A stretch of 64,000 bases of DNA from an uncultured Clostridia bacterium (GCA_948896235.1 CAQUUC010000002.1:8432-72431); one strand, 5' to 3'. Shown: positions 28,779-38,496, counted from the stretch's first letter. Notes: generated by a model from the sequence alone, not told the origin. A program made the numbers and translations.

Positions 28779-29928
28779 ATTTTTTATTTCCTTTTAAATT
28801 TCTTAGCATATTTACTGCATTAGATAATTTCTTCACAAAATTATCTATATCTTCTTCGGTATTATATTTTCCCAAACTTATTCTTATAGGGCTATATTCC
28901 TCCAAATTAGCATTACATGCAACTAAAACATATGATGGTTCTGCGAGTTTAGAATTGCATGCAGAACCAGTACCAATATATATATTATAGCTTTCTAAAA
29001 CTAACAAGATTTCTTCTCCTTTTACACCTTTAAAAGCTATATTAGTAGTATTGGGTAATCTGTTTTCTAAATCTCCATAAATATGTATATCTAATATATT
29101 ATTTTCTATATCTCTTTCTAATTTGTTTCTTAAGTATTCTAATTTAGTATTAATTTCATCTTGTTCTTTTAAGAGTATTTCTGCAGCTTTACCAAGACCT
29201 ATTATGTAAGGAACATTTTCCGTTCCCCCACGTTTATTTTCTTCCTGATGCCCAAATATCAAAGGGGTAAAATGGATTCCACTTTTAATATACAAAACGC
29301 CAATTCCTTTTGGAGCATGAATTTTATGTCCTGACATAGATAAAGTATCAATATTCATTTCTTTAACATCAATTTTCATTTTGCCAATAGCTTGAACTGA
29401 ATCACAATGGAACAGAATACTATGGTTTTTAGCAATTTCACCAATTTCTTTAATAGGAAAAATATTGCCAAGTTCATTGTTAGCCATCATAATTGCGATT
29501 AGTAAAGTATCATCAGTAATAGAAGCTCTTAATTCCTCTAAATCTATTCTTCCTTCTGTATCAACAGATAAATAAGTTATTCTATAGCCAATACTTTCAA
29601 GATATTTCATAGTTTCTATTATTGAAGCATGTTCAACTTTAGTAGTTATAATGTGTTTTTTTAACGGATTATTTCTAATAGCACTCATTATAGCAGTAAC
29701 ATTACTTTCACTAGCACAACTTGTAAAAACAATTTCATTTTCATTTGCATTTAATAATTTAGCAACATTTTTTCTAGCTAAAGTAATTTTATCTTTAATA
29801 TCTTTACCAAATGAATATATACTATTAGGATTACCATAATCTTCTTTTAAGTATGGTAACATTGCATTTAAAACCTCATCATCGCATTTTGTAGTGGCAT
29901 TATTATCTAAGTATATTTTTGAATTCAT
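28768..29928 (-). CDS. Cysteine desulfurase (NifS/IscS type)
   Basis: A 386-residue PLP enzyme that takes sulfur from cysteine for Fe-S cluster or thiolation use. Start at ATG 29928 (MNSKIYLDNNATTK) after GGAGG, rather than the longer upstream reading. The PLP lysine is in SMSGHKIHAPKG (about residue 200) and the active-site Cys in GTGSACNSK (about residue 318). Located upstream of a ferredoxin-like gene. mnmA lies about 8 kb away and may use its sulfur. Confidence 0.92.
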   Translation of the reverse strand: MNSKIYLDNNATTKCDDEVLNAMLPYLKEDYGNPNSIYSFGKDIKDKITLARKNVAKLLNANENEIVFTSCASESNVTAIMSAIRNNPLKKHIITTKVEHASIIETMKYLESIGYRITYLSVDTEGRIDLEELRASITDDTLLIAIMMANNELGNIFPIKEIGEIAKNHSILFHCDSVQAIGKMKIDVKEMNIDTLSMSGHKIHAPKGIGVLYIKSGIHFTPLIFGHQEENKRGGTENVPYIIGLGKAAEILLKEQDEINTKLEYLRNKLERDIENNILDIHIYGDLENRLPNTTNIAFKGVKGEEILLVLESYNIYIGTGSACNSKLAEPSYVLVACNANLEEYSPIRISLGKYNTEEDIDNFVKKLSNAVNMLRNLKGNKKYEK

Positions 29929-30103
29929 ATACTTTACCTCCAAAATATTAATACAATTATAATTATACTACAAAAATTTTAAAATTACTATATTTACTAG
30001 AGTTCTTTCATCATATAAAGTAACATTTTTTATTTGAGCTTTGTCTAGATTAACTATTCTCACTTTAGAAAGTTATATGTGCAATTTCAATTATCCATAT
30101 TAC

Positions 30104-30150
30104 TAAATAAAAAATAAAGAACACATTACCCTCTCTAGTAATATGTTCTC
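30104..30150 (-). terminator. Terminator of the MATE-kinase gene
   Basis: Arms GAACATATTAC and GTAATGTGTTC around TAGAGAGG on the minus strand, followed by TTTATTTTTTATTT. Confidence 0.8.
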
Positions 30151-30157
30151 TATTTTT

Positions 30158-32173
30158 TTATTTTTTCACACCTACATTGTTACGTTCTATTATCATTTTT
30201 TCAATAGTTTTAACTGTTTTTTCTATTCCAAGCTTATCTACATTTATACTAAAGTCATAATTATCTAAATCTTTCCAAACCTGTCCTGTATAGTGCTTAT
30301 AATGATTTGCTCTTGCTTTATTTATCTTATTGATTTCTTTTAATGCATTTTTTTCTTCTAAGCCATAATATTTTACTGTTCTTTTAACTTTTCCCTCATC
30401 ATCACTATATAAGAAAATTTTAAATACATTTTCTTGTTCTTTTAATATGTAATCAGCACATCTGCCAACAATTACACAAGAACCCTTTTTTGCTATTTCT
30501 TTAATGGCATTTGTTTCTGCAATAAATAAATTATCATCATTTGTTAAATTATTATAATATTGTGAATTGAAGTTCGATAATAATTTATCTGTTATACTTT
30601 GTTCTTTTTCTTCAATATATGCTGCTGATAATCCACTTTCATTTGATACCATCATTATTAAATCTTTATCATATAATTTTATTCCTAGTTTTTCAGCAAG
30701 TATTTTTCCAACATATCTACCTCCAGAACCATATTCACGATTAATTGTAATTATTAAATCGCTTTTTTCATTTGAAGTTTCTTTTGGATTTTCTATCTTT
30801 TCTTCTTTTTCATTTTTATTTTCAGCCTCATTAAATTTCTTTACTTGAAAAACTAATAAAGTAACTGCTATTAAAAATGCTAATCCATCTGCTACTGGTC
30901 CTGCATATAAAACTCCCATAACTCCATAGAATTTTGATAGTATTATAGCTGCTGGTATATAAAATAGAATTTGTCTAGATAATGTAAGAAAAGCAGATTT
31001 AGTTGGTTTTCCAACTGCTTGGAAGAATATACCTGATGAAATTTGAATTCCATTACATAGAGTTAACATTAAGAAAATTCTAAATGTTAGGCAAGCAAAC
31101 TCATTATATAGTTCATCTCCAGAACCAAATATACTAATTAGTTTTTCTGGTATTGTTTGAAATAGTGTGAATGATACTATTGACACTAATGTACTTAATA
31201 ATAGCACATATTTTAATGTTTGTTTTACTCTATCATATTTCTTTGCTCCATAATTATATCCAACAATTGGTTGACTTCCTGCTGAAATTCCTATAATGAT
31301 GCTTATTAAAATCATATTGACTTTCATTACAATTCCATGAACAGTAATTGGTATTTCTGTACCAAATTTGCTACTTGCTCCATAAATGTTATATAGTGTA
31401 TTTTGTGCTGTAATAACTATTACAATTGCCATTTGTGTAATAAATGAAGATATTCCAAGCATTGCTACATTTTTTATTAATTTAAAAGAAACTTTAAAGC
31501 TATTTTTGGTAATTTCTATGCTTTTAAATTTCTTCAAATAAAGTATATTAATTAAAAAAGTTACCATTTGACTAATAATAGTTGCAAGTGCTGCTCCTTT
31601 AATTCCCATATCAAATACAAATATAGAAATTGGATCTAATATAATGTTTAAAACAGCACCAATAATCATAGATGTCATTGCATACTTTGGCGAACCATCT
31701 GCTCTTATTATTGAGTTTAGAGTAGTTCCTATCATCATAAATGGAATACCAATAGCAATTATATAGCCATAATCCATAGCATATTGTCTTAAGCTATCTG
31801 TTCCTCCAAATAGAGTGATTAAGTTTGGTAAAAATATTAGAATAAGTATGCCTAATATGATAGATAAAATAACAGATGCTATGATTCCATTTCCTACACC
31901 ACGTTCTGCTTCTTTTTTCTTTTTCTCTCCTAGTTTTAAACTTAAATATGCTGATGTTCCATCTCCAAACATTAATGCAACTGATAGACATATTACAGTT
32001 ATTGGGAAAATAATATTTGTTGCACCATTTCCTAAATAGTCCACTCCCCATCCAATAAATATTTGGTCAATTATATTATATAGTGCATTTACTACTAATG
32101 AAATAATACATGGTACAGAAAATGCCATTAATAATTTACCTATTTTTTCTTTTCCTAAATCTAATTGTTTCAT
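30158..32173 (-). CDS. MATE transporter fused to a cytidylate-kinase-like domain
   Basis: A 671-residue fusion. Start at ATG 32173 after AAGGGAG. Residues 1 to about 445 form a MATE multidrug/metabolite antiporter with twelve hydrophobic segments (MAFSVPCIISLVVNALYNI, IIGISAGSQPIVGYNYGAKK). A Lys/Glu-rich linker (about 450-468) leads to a cytidylate-kinase-like P-loop domain (about 470-665: ITINREYGSGGRYVGKILAE, VIVGRCADYIL, KARANHYKHYTGQVW). The frame is continuous, with no CGG. The kinase-like domain may phosphorylate or sense a nucleotide that controls transport. It contains no frameshift, so the fusion is not an assembly error of the simple kind. Confidence 0.88.
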   Translation of the reverse strand: MKQLDLGKEKIGKLLMAFSVPCIISLVVNALYNIIDQIFIGWGVDYLGNGATNIIFPITVICLSVALMFGDGTSAYLSLKLGEKKKKEAERGVGNGIIASVILSIILGILILIFLPNLITLFGGTDSLRQYAMDYGYIIAIGIPFMMIGTTLNSIIRADGSPKYAMTSMIIGAVLNIILDPISIFVFDMGIKGAALATIISQMVTFLINILYLKKFKSIEITKNSFKVSFKLIKNVAMLGISSFITQMAIVIVITAQNTLYNIYGASSKFGTEIPITVHGIVMKVNMILISIIIGISAGSQPIVGYNYGAKKYDRVKQTLKYVLLLSTLVSIVSFTLFQTIPEKLISIFGSGDELYNEFACLTFRIFLMLTLCNGIQISSGIFFQAVGKPTKSAFLTLSRQILFYIPAAIILSKFYGVMGVLYAGPVADGLAFLIAVTLLVFQVKKFNEAENKNEKEEKIENPKETSNEKSDLIITINREYGSGGRYVGKILAEKLGIKLYDKDLIMMVSNESGLSAAYIEEKEQSITDKLLSNFNSQYYNNLTNDDNLFIAETNAIKEIAKKGSCVIVGRCADYILKEQENVFKIFLYSDDEGKVKRTVKYYGLEEKNALKEINKINKARANHYKHYTGQVWKDLDNYDFSINVDKLGIEKTVKTIEKMIIERNNVGVKK

Positions 32174-32208
32174 TTTTTCTCCCTTCTTTACTATATTTTT
32201 GCACAAAA

Positions 32209-32231
32209 AACAACACATTAAATGTGTTGTT
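32209..32231. promoter_or_regulatory. Perfect 11-base inverted repeat before the MATE-kinase gene
   Basis: AACAACACATT-A-AATGTGTTGTT lies 36 bases before the start codon. Near-zero spacing suits a dimeric repressor site (TetR or MarR type) better than an RNA hairpin. No regulator gene is adjacent. Confidence 0.45.
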
Positions 32232-32446
32232 CGTTAGTCACTATTTTTATAGTGTGCGTTTCCATTACTTATTTTAGATTTATATTTTACAACATTTTGT
32301 AGAATATTGTCAATAGTTTTTATAGTTTAATTTTACACACGCTCATTTTTTAATTTTATTGCTTTTAGTGAAACAAAGTTCTAATAAAAATAATCTTTTA
32401 TTATGAAAGGAGGATCATTTTATGTTCTATAAAAGGAGGATTATCT

Positions 32447-32536
32447 ATGTCTTCATATGACTTAATTTGGTTATTAATACAAGAAATATTAAAAAACAAT
32501 TCAAAGACAAACAACCAATTCAAAGAGGAAAAATAG
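32447..32536 (+). CDS. 29-residue small protein
   Basis: ATG 32447 follows AAAGGAGGATTATCT, a near-ideal ribosome site. The product starts MSSYDLIWLLIQEILKNN and ends NQFKEEK: an amphipathic helix and a polar tail. A second strong SD upstream (AAAGGAGGATC) starts a 12-codon ORF at 32421 that overlaps it. Terminated by the hairpin at 32550. Function unknown. Confidence 0.5.
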   Translation: MSSYDLIWLLIQEILKNNSKTNNQFKEEK

Positions 32537-32549
32537 TCTTACTATTGAT

Positions 32550-32579
32550 AAAAAGAGCAGTTGATACTGCTCTTTTTAT
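32550..32579. terminator. Bidirectional terminator between small ORF and rimO
   Basis: Perfect arms AAAAAGAGCAGT and ACTGCTCTTTTT around TGAT. Confidence 0.85.
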
Positions 32580-32585
32580 CATTTT

Positions 32586-33902
32586 TCAATTTTCTTCAAA
32601 TTTTCCGACTAAATCATAGTCTCTAACTTCAGTTATTTTGCAATTTACAAACTCACCTATTTTATCTTTACTCTTATTTTCATTTTCTATAAAAACAACT
32701 CCGTCCATATCTGGAACATCCATATACGTTCTTCCTATGTAATATTTTCCGTCAAATGAAACTCCTTCAATTAAAGTTTTATATACTTTACCAATTTTAC
32801 TTTCTAAATTATTTTTTGATATTTCTTGTTGTACTTTCATTATTTTATTATATCTACTTTTTTTAGTTTGAGGATGAATTTGCTCTTTTAATCTTGCTGC
32901 AGGTGTACCGTCTTCTTTTGAATACATAAATGCACCTAATTTATCAAATTTAGTTTCTTTAATAAATTCATAAAGTTTATTAAAGTCTTCTGTAGTTTCT
33001 CCTGGAAATCCAACAATTACAGTAGTTCTTAATATAACTTCTGGTATTTCTTTTCTTATATTTTTCATTAAATCTTTTATTGTTTCTTCATTACTTTTTC
33101 TATTCATTCTTTTTAATACTGTATTAGATATGTGTTGAATTGGTATATCAAAATATTTACATATTTTATCATTATTTTTTACAACCTTAATTAATTCCTC
33201 TGTTATTGTTTCTGGATAAGAATATAAAAATCTAACCCATTCAATTCCTTCTATTTTACAAAGTCTATCTAAAAGTTCTGCAAGTTTTGGTTTGCCATAT
33301 ATATCAATACCATATTTGGTTGTATCTTGTGCAATTACTATTAATTCTTTTATTCCTTTATTTGCAAGCTCTTTTGCTTCTTTTAATATATCTTCTATTT
33401 TTCTACTAACAAATGGACCTCTAATATTAGGGATTGCACAATAGGTACACCTATTACTACAGCCTTCTGCTATTTTTAAATATGCCATTTTATCCCCTGT
33501 AGTTATAACTCTTTTATCATATTCTAAACTACAACTTGATGTTTTTTCTTCTGTAAGAATAAGTTTTTCTACTTCTTTCCAAAATTTATTATAATCATCA
33601 CATGATATAAATAAATCTACTTCTGGTAATGCTGCCTCAAGTTCTTCTTTATATCTTTTAACTAAACAACCTGTAGCTATAATATATTTACATCTATTCT
33701 TTTTATATTCTGCCATTTCTAAAATTGTATTGATTGCTTCTTCTTTAGCACTTTCTATAAATCCACAAGTATTTATTAATATTATATCTGCAACACTTGG
33801 ATTATTTACAATATTATATGCTTGTTCTTTAAATAATCCTATCATCATTTCTGTGTCTACTAAATTTTTACTACATCCTAATGATACAAATCCTATATTC
33901 AT
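32586..33902 (-). CDS. rimO: Ribosomal protein S12 methylthiotransferase RimO
   Basis: A 438-residue radical-SAM enzyme. N-terminal UPF0004 domain (SLGCSKNLVDTEMM, INTCGFIESAKEEAINTI), then the 4Fe-4S cluster motif GCSNRCTYCAIP (about residues 147-158), and a C-terminal TRAM domain (EGVSFDGKYYIGRTYMDVPD). The CSKN start and the IPNIRG loop fit RimO rather than MiaB. It adds a methylthio group to Asp of S12. Divergent from deoD. Confidence 0.9.
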   Translation of the reverse strand: MNIGFVSLGCSKNLVDTEMMIGLFKEQAYNIVNNPSVADIILINTCGFIESAKEEAINTILEMAEYKKNRCKYIIATGCLVKRYKEELEAALPEVDLFISCDDYNKFWKEVEKLILTEEKTSSCSLEYDKRVITTGDKMAYLKIAEGCSNRCTYCAIPNIRGPFVSRKIEDILKEAKELANKGIKELIVIAQDTTKYGIDIYGKPKLAELLDRLCKIEGIEWVRFLYSYPETITEELIKVVKNNDKICKYFDIPIQHISNTVLKRMNRKSNEETIKDLMKNIRKEIPEVILRTTVIVGFPGETTEDFNKLYEFIKETKFDKLGAFMYSKEDGTPAARLKEQIHPQTKKSRYNKIMKVQQEISKNNLESKIGKVYKTLIEGVSFDGKYYIGRTYMDVPDMDGVVFIENENKSKDKIGEFVNCKITEVRDYDLVGKFEEN

Positions 33903-34013
33903 TTTCTTCCTCTTTCTTTAAAATATATATAATTTTATCACATTTTGTCGCCTTTTTCTAGACTATTTTATAATATTTAGTATATAATAGTTATAATTTA
34001 AGGAGGTTTTATT

Positions 34014-34734
34014 ATGACACCACATATTGAAGCAAAAAAAGGAGAAATCGCAAAAACTGTATTAATGCCTGGCGATCCACTTCGTGCAAAATTAATTGCT
34101 GATAATTTTTTAGAAAATGCTACGCTTGTAAATTCCGTTCGTAACATTTTTGCATATACAGGCTTATATAAAGGAAAAGAAATAACTGTTATGGCTTCAC
34201 GGAATGGGAATGCCTAGTATGGGAATTTATTCTTATGAATTATTTAAATTTTATGATGTAGAAAATATAATAAGGTTAGGTTCTTGTGGAGGATATAATA
34301 AAGATTTAAATTTATTTGATTTAGTACTTGTAGATAATTCTTATACAGAAGGTAATTATGCTTTAAGTATAAATAATTCTGACTGTCATTTCATAAATTC
34401 AAGTAATGAATTAAATTCTGTAATTGAAGCTACTGCAAAATCAATAGATATATCTATAAAAAAATCTAATATTGCTTGTGGTGAAGTTTTCGATGCTTAT
34501 ATGAATGATATGTCTAAATACTTAGAAAGATTACCAAAAGAATATAATATCTCAGGTGCTGAAATGGAAGCTTTTGCGTTATTTTATAATGCAAAATTAT
34601 TAAATAAAAAGGCAAGTTGTATTCTCACTGTTGTTGATTCATATTTTTATAATGAAAATATATCGGCTGATGCTAGACAAAACTCATTAAATCAAATGAT
34701 TAAACTTGGACTTGAAAGTGCTATTAGATTATAA
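34014..34734 (+). CDS. deoD: Purine-nucleoside phosphorylase DeoD; +1 shift at CGG
   Basis: A 239-residue trimer/hexamer-type phosphorylase that splits purine nucleosides with phosphate. Start ATG 34014 (TPHIEAKKGEIAKTVLMPGD) after AGGAGG. The first frame ends MASRNGNA because of TCA-CGG-A; skipping C gives S-G-M-G-M-P-S-M-G-I-Y, the family's GTGMG-VPS-IY segment near the active site. The second part has the SGAEMEAFALF substrate site. Without the shift the protein is 67 residues long. Followed by a terminator and ppaC. Confidence 0.9.
34200..34202 (+). other. CGG +1 frameshift site 6 (DeoD)
   Basis: In-frame GCT-TCA-CGG-A. Skipping C gives TCA-GGA-ATG-GGA, matching the conserved G-M-G segment of purine-nucleoside phosphorylases. 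Confidence 0.9.
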
Positions 34735-34754
34735 TTATAAGTTAAAATTTATAT

Positions 34755-34793
34755 AAAAAATGATTAAAAACTTGATTTTTAGTCATTTTTTTT
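34755..34793 (+). terminator. Terminator of deoD
   Basis: Arms AAAAATGATTAAAAA and TTTTTAGTCATTTTT around CTTGA (one G-U pair), then TTTG. Confidence 0.75.
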
Positions 34794-34836
34794 GTATAGT
34801 ATAGTTTAGAATTTTATTATAAAGGAGATTTTATAT

Positions 34837-35760
34837 ATGGAAAATAAAACATTAATTTTTGGACATAAAAATCCAGATACAGATTCAATCTGTTCTAGTT
34901 TAGTTATGGAAAAATTTGATAAAAATTTAGGCTTTGATGTAGAAGCTGTAAGACTTGGTGAAGTTAATAAAGAAACAGCTTATGTATTAAATTATTTAGG
35001 AATTGAAGCACCAAGAATGATATCTTGTGTTGAAGATGGACAAGCTGTAGTTTTAGTAGATCACAACGAATTTTCACAAAGCGTAGATGGAATTGAAAAA
35101 GCAAAAATTGAAACAGTAGTAGATCATCATAGAATTGCAAACTTCCAAACAGCTGAGCCACTATATTATAGAGCAGAACCAGTAGGTTGTACATCTACTA
35201 TTCTTTACAAAAAATTTAAAGAAGAAAATATGACAATTGAGAAAAAAGAAGCCGTTTTAATGCTTTCTGCAATTGTATCAGATACATTGTTATTCAAATC
35301 ACCAACTTGTACCAAAGAAGATATAATTGCGTGTGAAGAACTTGCTAAAATTGCTGAAATTGATGTTAATACATATGGATTAGATATGTTAAAGGCAGGA
35401 ACTGACTTAAGTGATTTTACACCTGACGGGTTAATTAATATTGATTCAAAAGAATTCGCAAATGGAGATTTTAAATTCCAAGTTGCTCAAGTAAATACTG
35501 CTTGTATTGAAGATGTATTAAAAGGTAAGACTGAAATTGAAAATGCTATTCAAAACTTTATAAATTCTAATGGATTAAATTTATTTGTATTTTTAATTAC
35601 AGATATTATAAATAGTAATTCTCAATGTATTGTTTTAGGTAATAATACAGAGGCATTTGAGAAAGCATTTAATACAACATTAGAAGACAATATGTCATTT
35701 TTAGAGGGTGTTGTTTCTAGAAAGAAACAAGTTGCTCCTGTTATTTTAAATAATATATAG
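34837..35760 (+). CDS. ppaC: Manganese-dependent inorganic pyrophosphatase
   Basis: A 307-residue family II pyrophosphatase of the DHH superfamily. Metal-site motifs are FGHKNPDTDSICSS (about residues 8-21), VLVDHNE and VVDHHR, and the C-terminal phosphate-binding SRKKQ. It hydrolyses pyrophosphate made by biosynthetic reactions. An AAGGAGA SD precedes it. One out-of-phase CGG (GAC-GGG) leaves the frame intact. Confidence 0.95.
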   Translation: MENKTLIFGHKNPDTDSICSSLVMEKFDKNLGFDVEAVRLGEVNKETAYVLNYLGIEAPRMISCVEDGQAVVLVDHNEFSQSVDGIEKAKIETVVDHHRIANFQTAEPLYYRAEPVGCTSTILYKKFKEENMTIEKKEAVLMLSAIVSDTLLFKSPTCTKEDIIACEELAKIAEIDVNTYGLDMLKAGTDLSDFTPDGLINIDSKEFANGDFKFQVAQVNTACIEDVLKGKTEIENAIQNFINSNGLNLFVFLITDIINSNSQCIVLGNNTEAFEKAFNTTLEDNMSFLEGVVSRKKQVAPVILNNI

Positions 35761-35786
35761 TTTTTTAATTCATTTATAGAAAAAAC

Positions 35787-35818
35787 AAAACGTATTACAA
35801 AAAAGTAATACGTTTTTA
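35787..35818. terminator. Bidirectional terminator after ppaC
   Basis: Arms AAAACGTATTAC and GTAATACGTTTT around AAAAAA, shared by ppaC and the convergent coiled-coil gene. Confidence 0.85.
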
Positions 35819-35822
35819 TCTT

Positions 35823-36272
35823 CTAAAGTATTGGTATAAACTTTGGTGTTTTATTTTCTATTTTACATATACGTCTTTCGTGGTCGTTTAATACCTTTTC
35901 TACCATCCTACGTTGTTTTTCCACACTTTGTATTATTGTACCACAGTTTTCTACTACCGCTCCTTCAGCTTCATCAATTTTAGCTTTAACTTGTGATATT
36001 TCTGCTTTAAATTCTGCTCTTAACTCTTCTTTTGCATCTTTTATCTCTTCTTTTAATTCTTGTTTCACCTCTGTTATTTCTTCTTTTAGTTCTTCCTTAA
36101 TATCATGCATTTCTTCCCAAGTTTTGATTTGGTTTCTATACAACTCCTTTATTTGTTGTTGCATACCTCCCATTTGGTTTTGCATCCCATCAAATTGTCC
36201 TTGTAAACTGTCGACTTTACTAGCAATAATGCTAACTTGTGATAAAATTTGTTTCGCTACGTTTTCTTCCAT
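35823..36272 (-). CDS. Coiled-coil protein with EEIKEEL-type repeats
   Basis: A 149-residue, nearly all-helical protein: an N-terminal helical stretch with Gly/Met/Gln-rich repeats (QGQFDGMQNQMGGMQQQ, about residues 23-40), then a strongly acidic/basic coiled coil (EELKEEITEVKQELKEEI and following, about 60-110). No membrane segment or known domain. It resembles the 15605-15949 product in composition and heptad pattern. Function unknown. Confidence 0.7.
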   Translation of the reverse strand: MEENVAKQILSQVSIIASKVDSLQGQFDGMQNQMGGMQQQIKELYRNQIKTWEEMHDIKEELKEEITEVKQELKEEIKDAKEELRAEFKAEISQVKAKIDEAEGAVVENCGTIIQSVEKQRRMVEKVLNDHERRICKIENKTPKFIPIL

Positions 36273-36424
36273 AAAAATTCCTACCTTTCTATATTTGGGG
36301 TTAAATATTTTGTTTTAGTAAATTTGACAAAATATTTTTTGTATACTTATTTTAATATACAAATTGTCAAATTGCAAGTAAAAATCAAAATATTTTACAA
36401 GAACTTTTCGACAAATTTTGACAC

Positions 36425-37492
36425 TTATAAAATTTTTCCTCCACCTACTACTATATCTCCTTTATAAAAAACAACTGATTGACCTCTAGTTATAGCCCTT
36501 TGTGGATTTTCAAATTCTACCTTTACTTTATCTTCTTCTACTGGTATAATTTTTGCTTTCGCTTCTTTTGCCCTATATCTTATTTTAGCTGTTACTTCCA
36601 TTGGTTTATCTAATTTATCAAATAATAAAAAGTTAAGCTCACTTGCATATAATTCTTTTTTATATAATTCTTCTTCTGTTCCTACTATTACTTGATTTTC
36701 TTCTTTTTTCAAATCAACAACATATAATGGTTCTTTATATGAAATTCCTAATCCTTTTCTTTGGCCTATTGTATAATATATTAGTCCATTATGCTTTCCT
36801 AATATTTCTCCTTTTTTAGTCACTATATTTCCTTTCTTTAGAGAATTTTTCATATTCTTTATTAAAAAATCTGTATACTTATTATTAGGTATAAAACATA
36901 CTTCTTGACTATCTGGTTTTTTAGCTACTAGCAATCCATGTTTTTCGGCAATATTTCTAACTTCTTGTTTATCAGTATAATTTTGTAGAGGAAATAGCAT
37001 TTTGGGAATTACTGTTTTGGGTATTCCATATAAAAAGTAAGTTTGATCTTTTGCTAACTCATTTGATTTTTTTAAAACATATTGATTATATTCTTCGTCA
37101 AACTCCGTTTTAGCATAATGCCCTGTTGATATATAATCGCATCCTAATTCCATTGCTTTTTTATAAAATAAATCAAATTTTATGTGTTTATTACATTCAA
37201 TACATGGATTTGGAGTTTTTGTGCATCCATAGCATTTAATAAAATCCTCTATTACATATTTCTTAAATTCTTCTTTATAATTTAATGTATAATGAGGAAT
37301 TTCTAATTTATCACACACTCTTTTTGCATCGTAGACAGCGCTTAGAGAACAACATCCACTTTCTATATTACTTGTTTCATCTTGCCACAATTCCATTGTA
37401 GCACCGATTACTTCATATCCTGCTTCTTTTAATAGAATTGCAGATACAGAACTATCTACTCCTCCACTCATTCCTAATAATACTTTTTTCAT
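36425..37492 (-). CDS. mnmA: tRNA-specific 2-thiouridylase MnmA
   Basis: A 355-residue enzyme that thiolates U34 in tRNAs for Glu, Gln and Lys. PP-loop GMSGGVDSS (residues 7-15), catalytic cysteines in NPCIECN (about 97-103) and SQEVCFIP (about 196-203), C-terminal beta-barrel domain. It would draw sulfur from a cysteine desulfurase such as that at 28768. Lies 33 bases downstream of hslO on the same strand. Confidence 0.95.
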   Translation of the reverse strand: MKKVLLGMSGGVDSSVSAILLKEAGYEVIGATMELWQDETSNIESGCCSLSAVYDAKRVCDKLEIPHYTLNYKEEFKKYVIEDFIKCYGCTKTPNPCIECNKHIKFDLFYKKAMELGCDYISTGHYAKTEFDEEYNQYVLKKSNELAKDQTYFLYGIPKTVIPKMLFPLQNYTDKQEVRNIAEKHGLLVAKKPDSQEVCFIPNNKYTDFLIKNMKNSLKKGNIVTKKGEILGKHNGLIYYTIGQRKGLGISYKEPLYVVDLKKEENQVIVGTEEELYKKELYASELNFLLFDKLDKPMEVTAKIRYRAKEAKAKIIPVEEDKVKVEFENPQRAITRGQSVVFYKGDIVVGGGKIL

Positions 37493-37525
37493 TCTATTTC
37501 ATTCCCTTTACTATATTTAGTTCAA

Positions 37526-38413
37526 TTATTCTATATCTTGTAACAACTTTTCTAATTCTTCTTTAGTAAAATTATATTCTTTATTACAAAAATGACATAC
37601 TGTATTAATATTCTTTTCAGTATTTATAATATCTTGTAATTCCTTCTTTCCTATTGCAATTAGTCCTCTTTCTATTTTTTCTTTACTACAGTCACATTCA
37701 TAAATAGGTACAATATTATCCTCAATTATTTTAACATTTACATCACCTGTAATGTCTTTTGCAATTTCTTCCAGAGTCATATTTTCATCTAACATTTTAC
37801 TTATGGGTTTTGCCTCTTTTATTCTATTTTCTAGAATGAATAAATCATCTTCAGTTGCATCTGGCATCGGTGTTACAATATATCCTCCACTTTTCTTTAC
37901 TCCATTACTATCAACTAAAACCCCCAAAGCAACTGCTGTATTTGTTTGTTCAGATGTAGCAAAATAATTTGTAAAATCTTCTGCAATTTCACCTGTTACA
38001 AGTGGCACCATTCCTATATATGGGTCTTTTAGTCCTATGTCTTTTATTATGTTTAAATATCCAACTTTGCCTACTGCTCCACCTACATCTAATTTACCAT
38101 TTGAATTTAATGGCATATCTACTAAAGGATTTTGTACATATCCTTTTAGTTTTGGTGATTTATTAGCTACTACTACAATTCCCCCAAGTGAACCATTTCC
38201 TTTTATTTGCACAGTTAGCTTATCTTCTTTATTTTTCATATTACTAGCCATTATACTAGCAATTGTTAATGTTCTCCCTAGTGCTGCTACAGCAACTGGA
38301 CTTAAATCATGTGTAATCCTTGCTTTTTCTACCAAATGTGTAGTATTTGCACATATTATACTTACTCTTCCATCATATGCTAAAAATTTTATAATCTTAT
38401 CATTACTCTCCAT
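37526..38413 (-). CDS. hslO: Redox-regulated chaperone Hsp33
   Basis: A 295-residue chaperone that unfolds and becomes active on oxidation. Start ATG 38413 (MESNDKIIKFLAYDG) after AGGAGA; the upstream extension has no ribosome site and is Cys/Phe-rich noise. The core has SDTVQAKG-equivalent residues and the zinc cysteines sit at YECDCSKEKI and CHFCNKEY (about residues 235-270). Confidence 0.92.
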   Translation of the reverse strand: MESNDKIIKFLAYDGRVSIICANTTHLVEKARITHDLSPVAVAALGRTLTIASIMASNMKNKEDKLTVQIKGNGSLGGIVVVANKSPKLKGYVQNPLVDMPLNSNGKLDVGGAVGKVGYLNIIKDIGLKDPYIGMVPLVTGEIAEDFTNYFATSEQTNTAVALGVLVDSNGVKKSGGYIVTPMPDATEDDLFILENRIKEAKPISKMLDENMTLEEIAKDITGDVNVKIIEDNIVPIYECDCSKEKIERGLIAIGKKELQDIINTEKNINTVCHFCNKEYNFTKEELEKLLQDIE

Positions 38414-38466
38414 TTTATATCTCCTATAAATAATTTGATAATGCTCATTATACCATATATAGCAAA

Positions 38467-38496
38467 AAAAGAAAAGGCATCTACCTTTTCTTTTAT
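38467..38496 (-). terminator. Terminator of the TagO-rubredoxin gene
   Basis: Arms AAAAGAAAAGG and CCTTTTCTTTT around CATCTA; on the minus strand TTTTTTT follows. It overlaps the stop codon of the fusion gene. Confidence 0.8.

Noticed and set aside
34204..34734. Separate genes starting at internal ATGs after each break (deoD, miaA, obgE, comEC, htrA)
   Set aside because: The second fragments lack SD sites and key motifs, and the two halves form one family-length protein.
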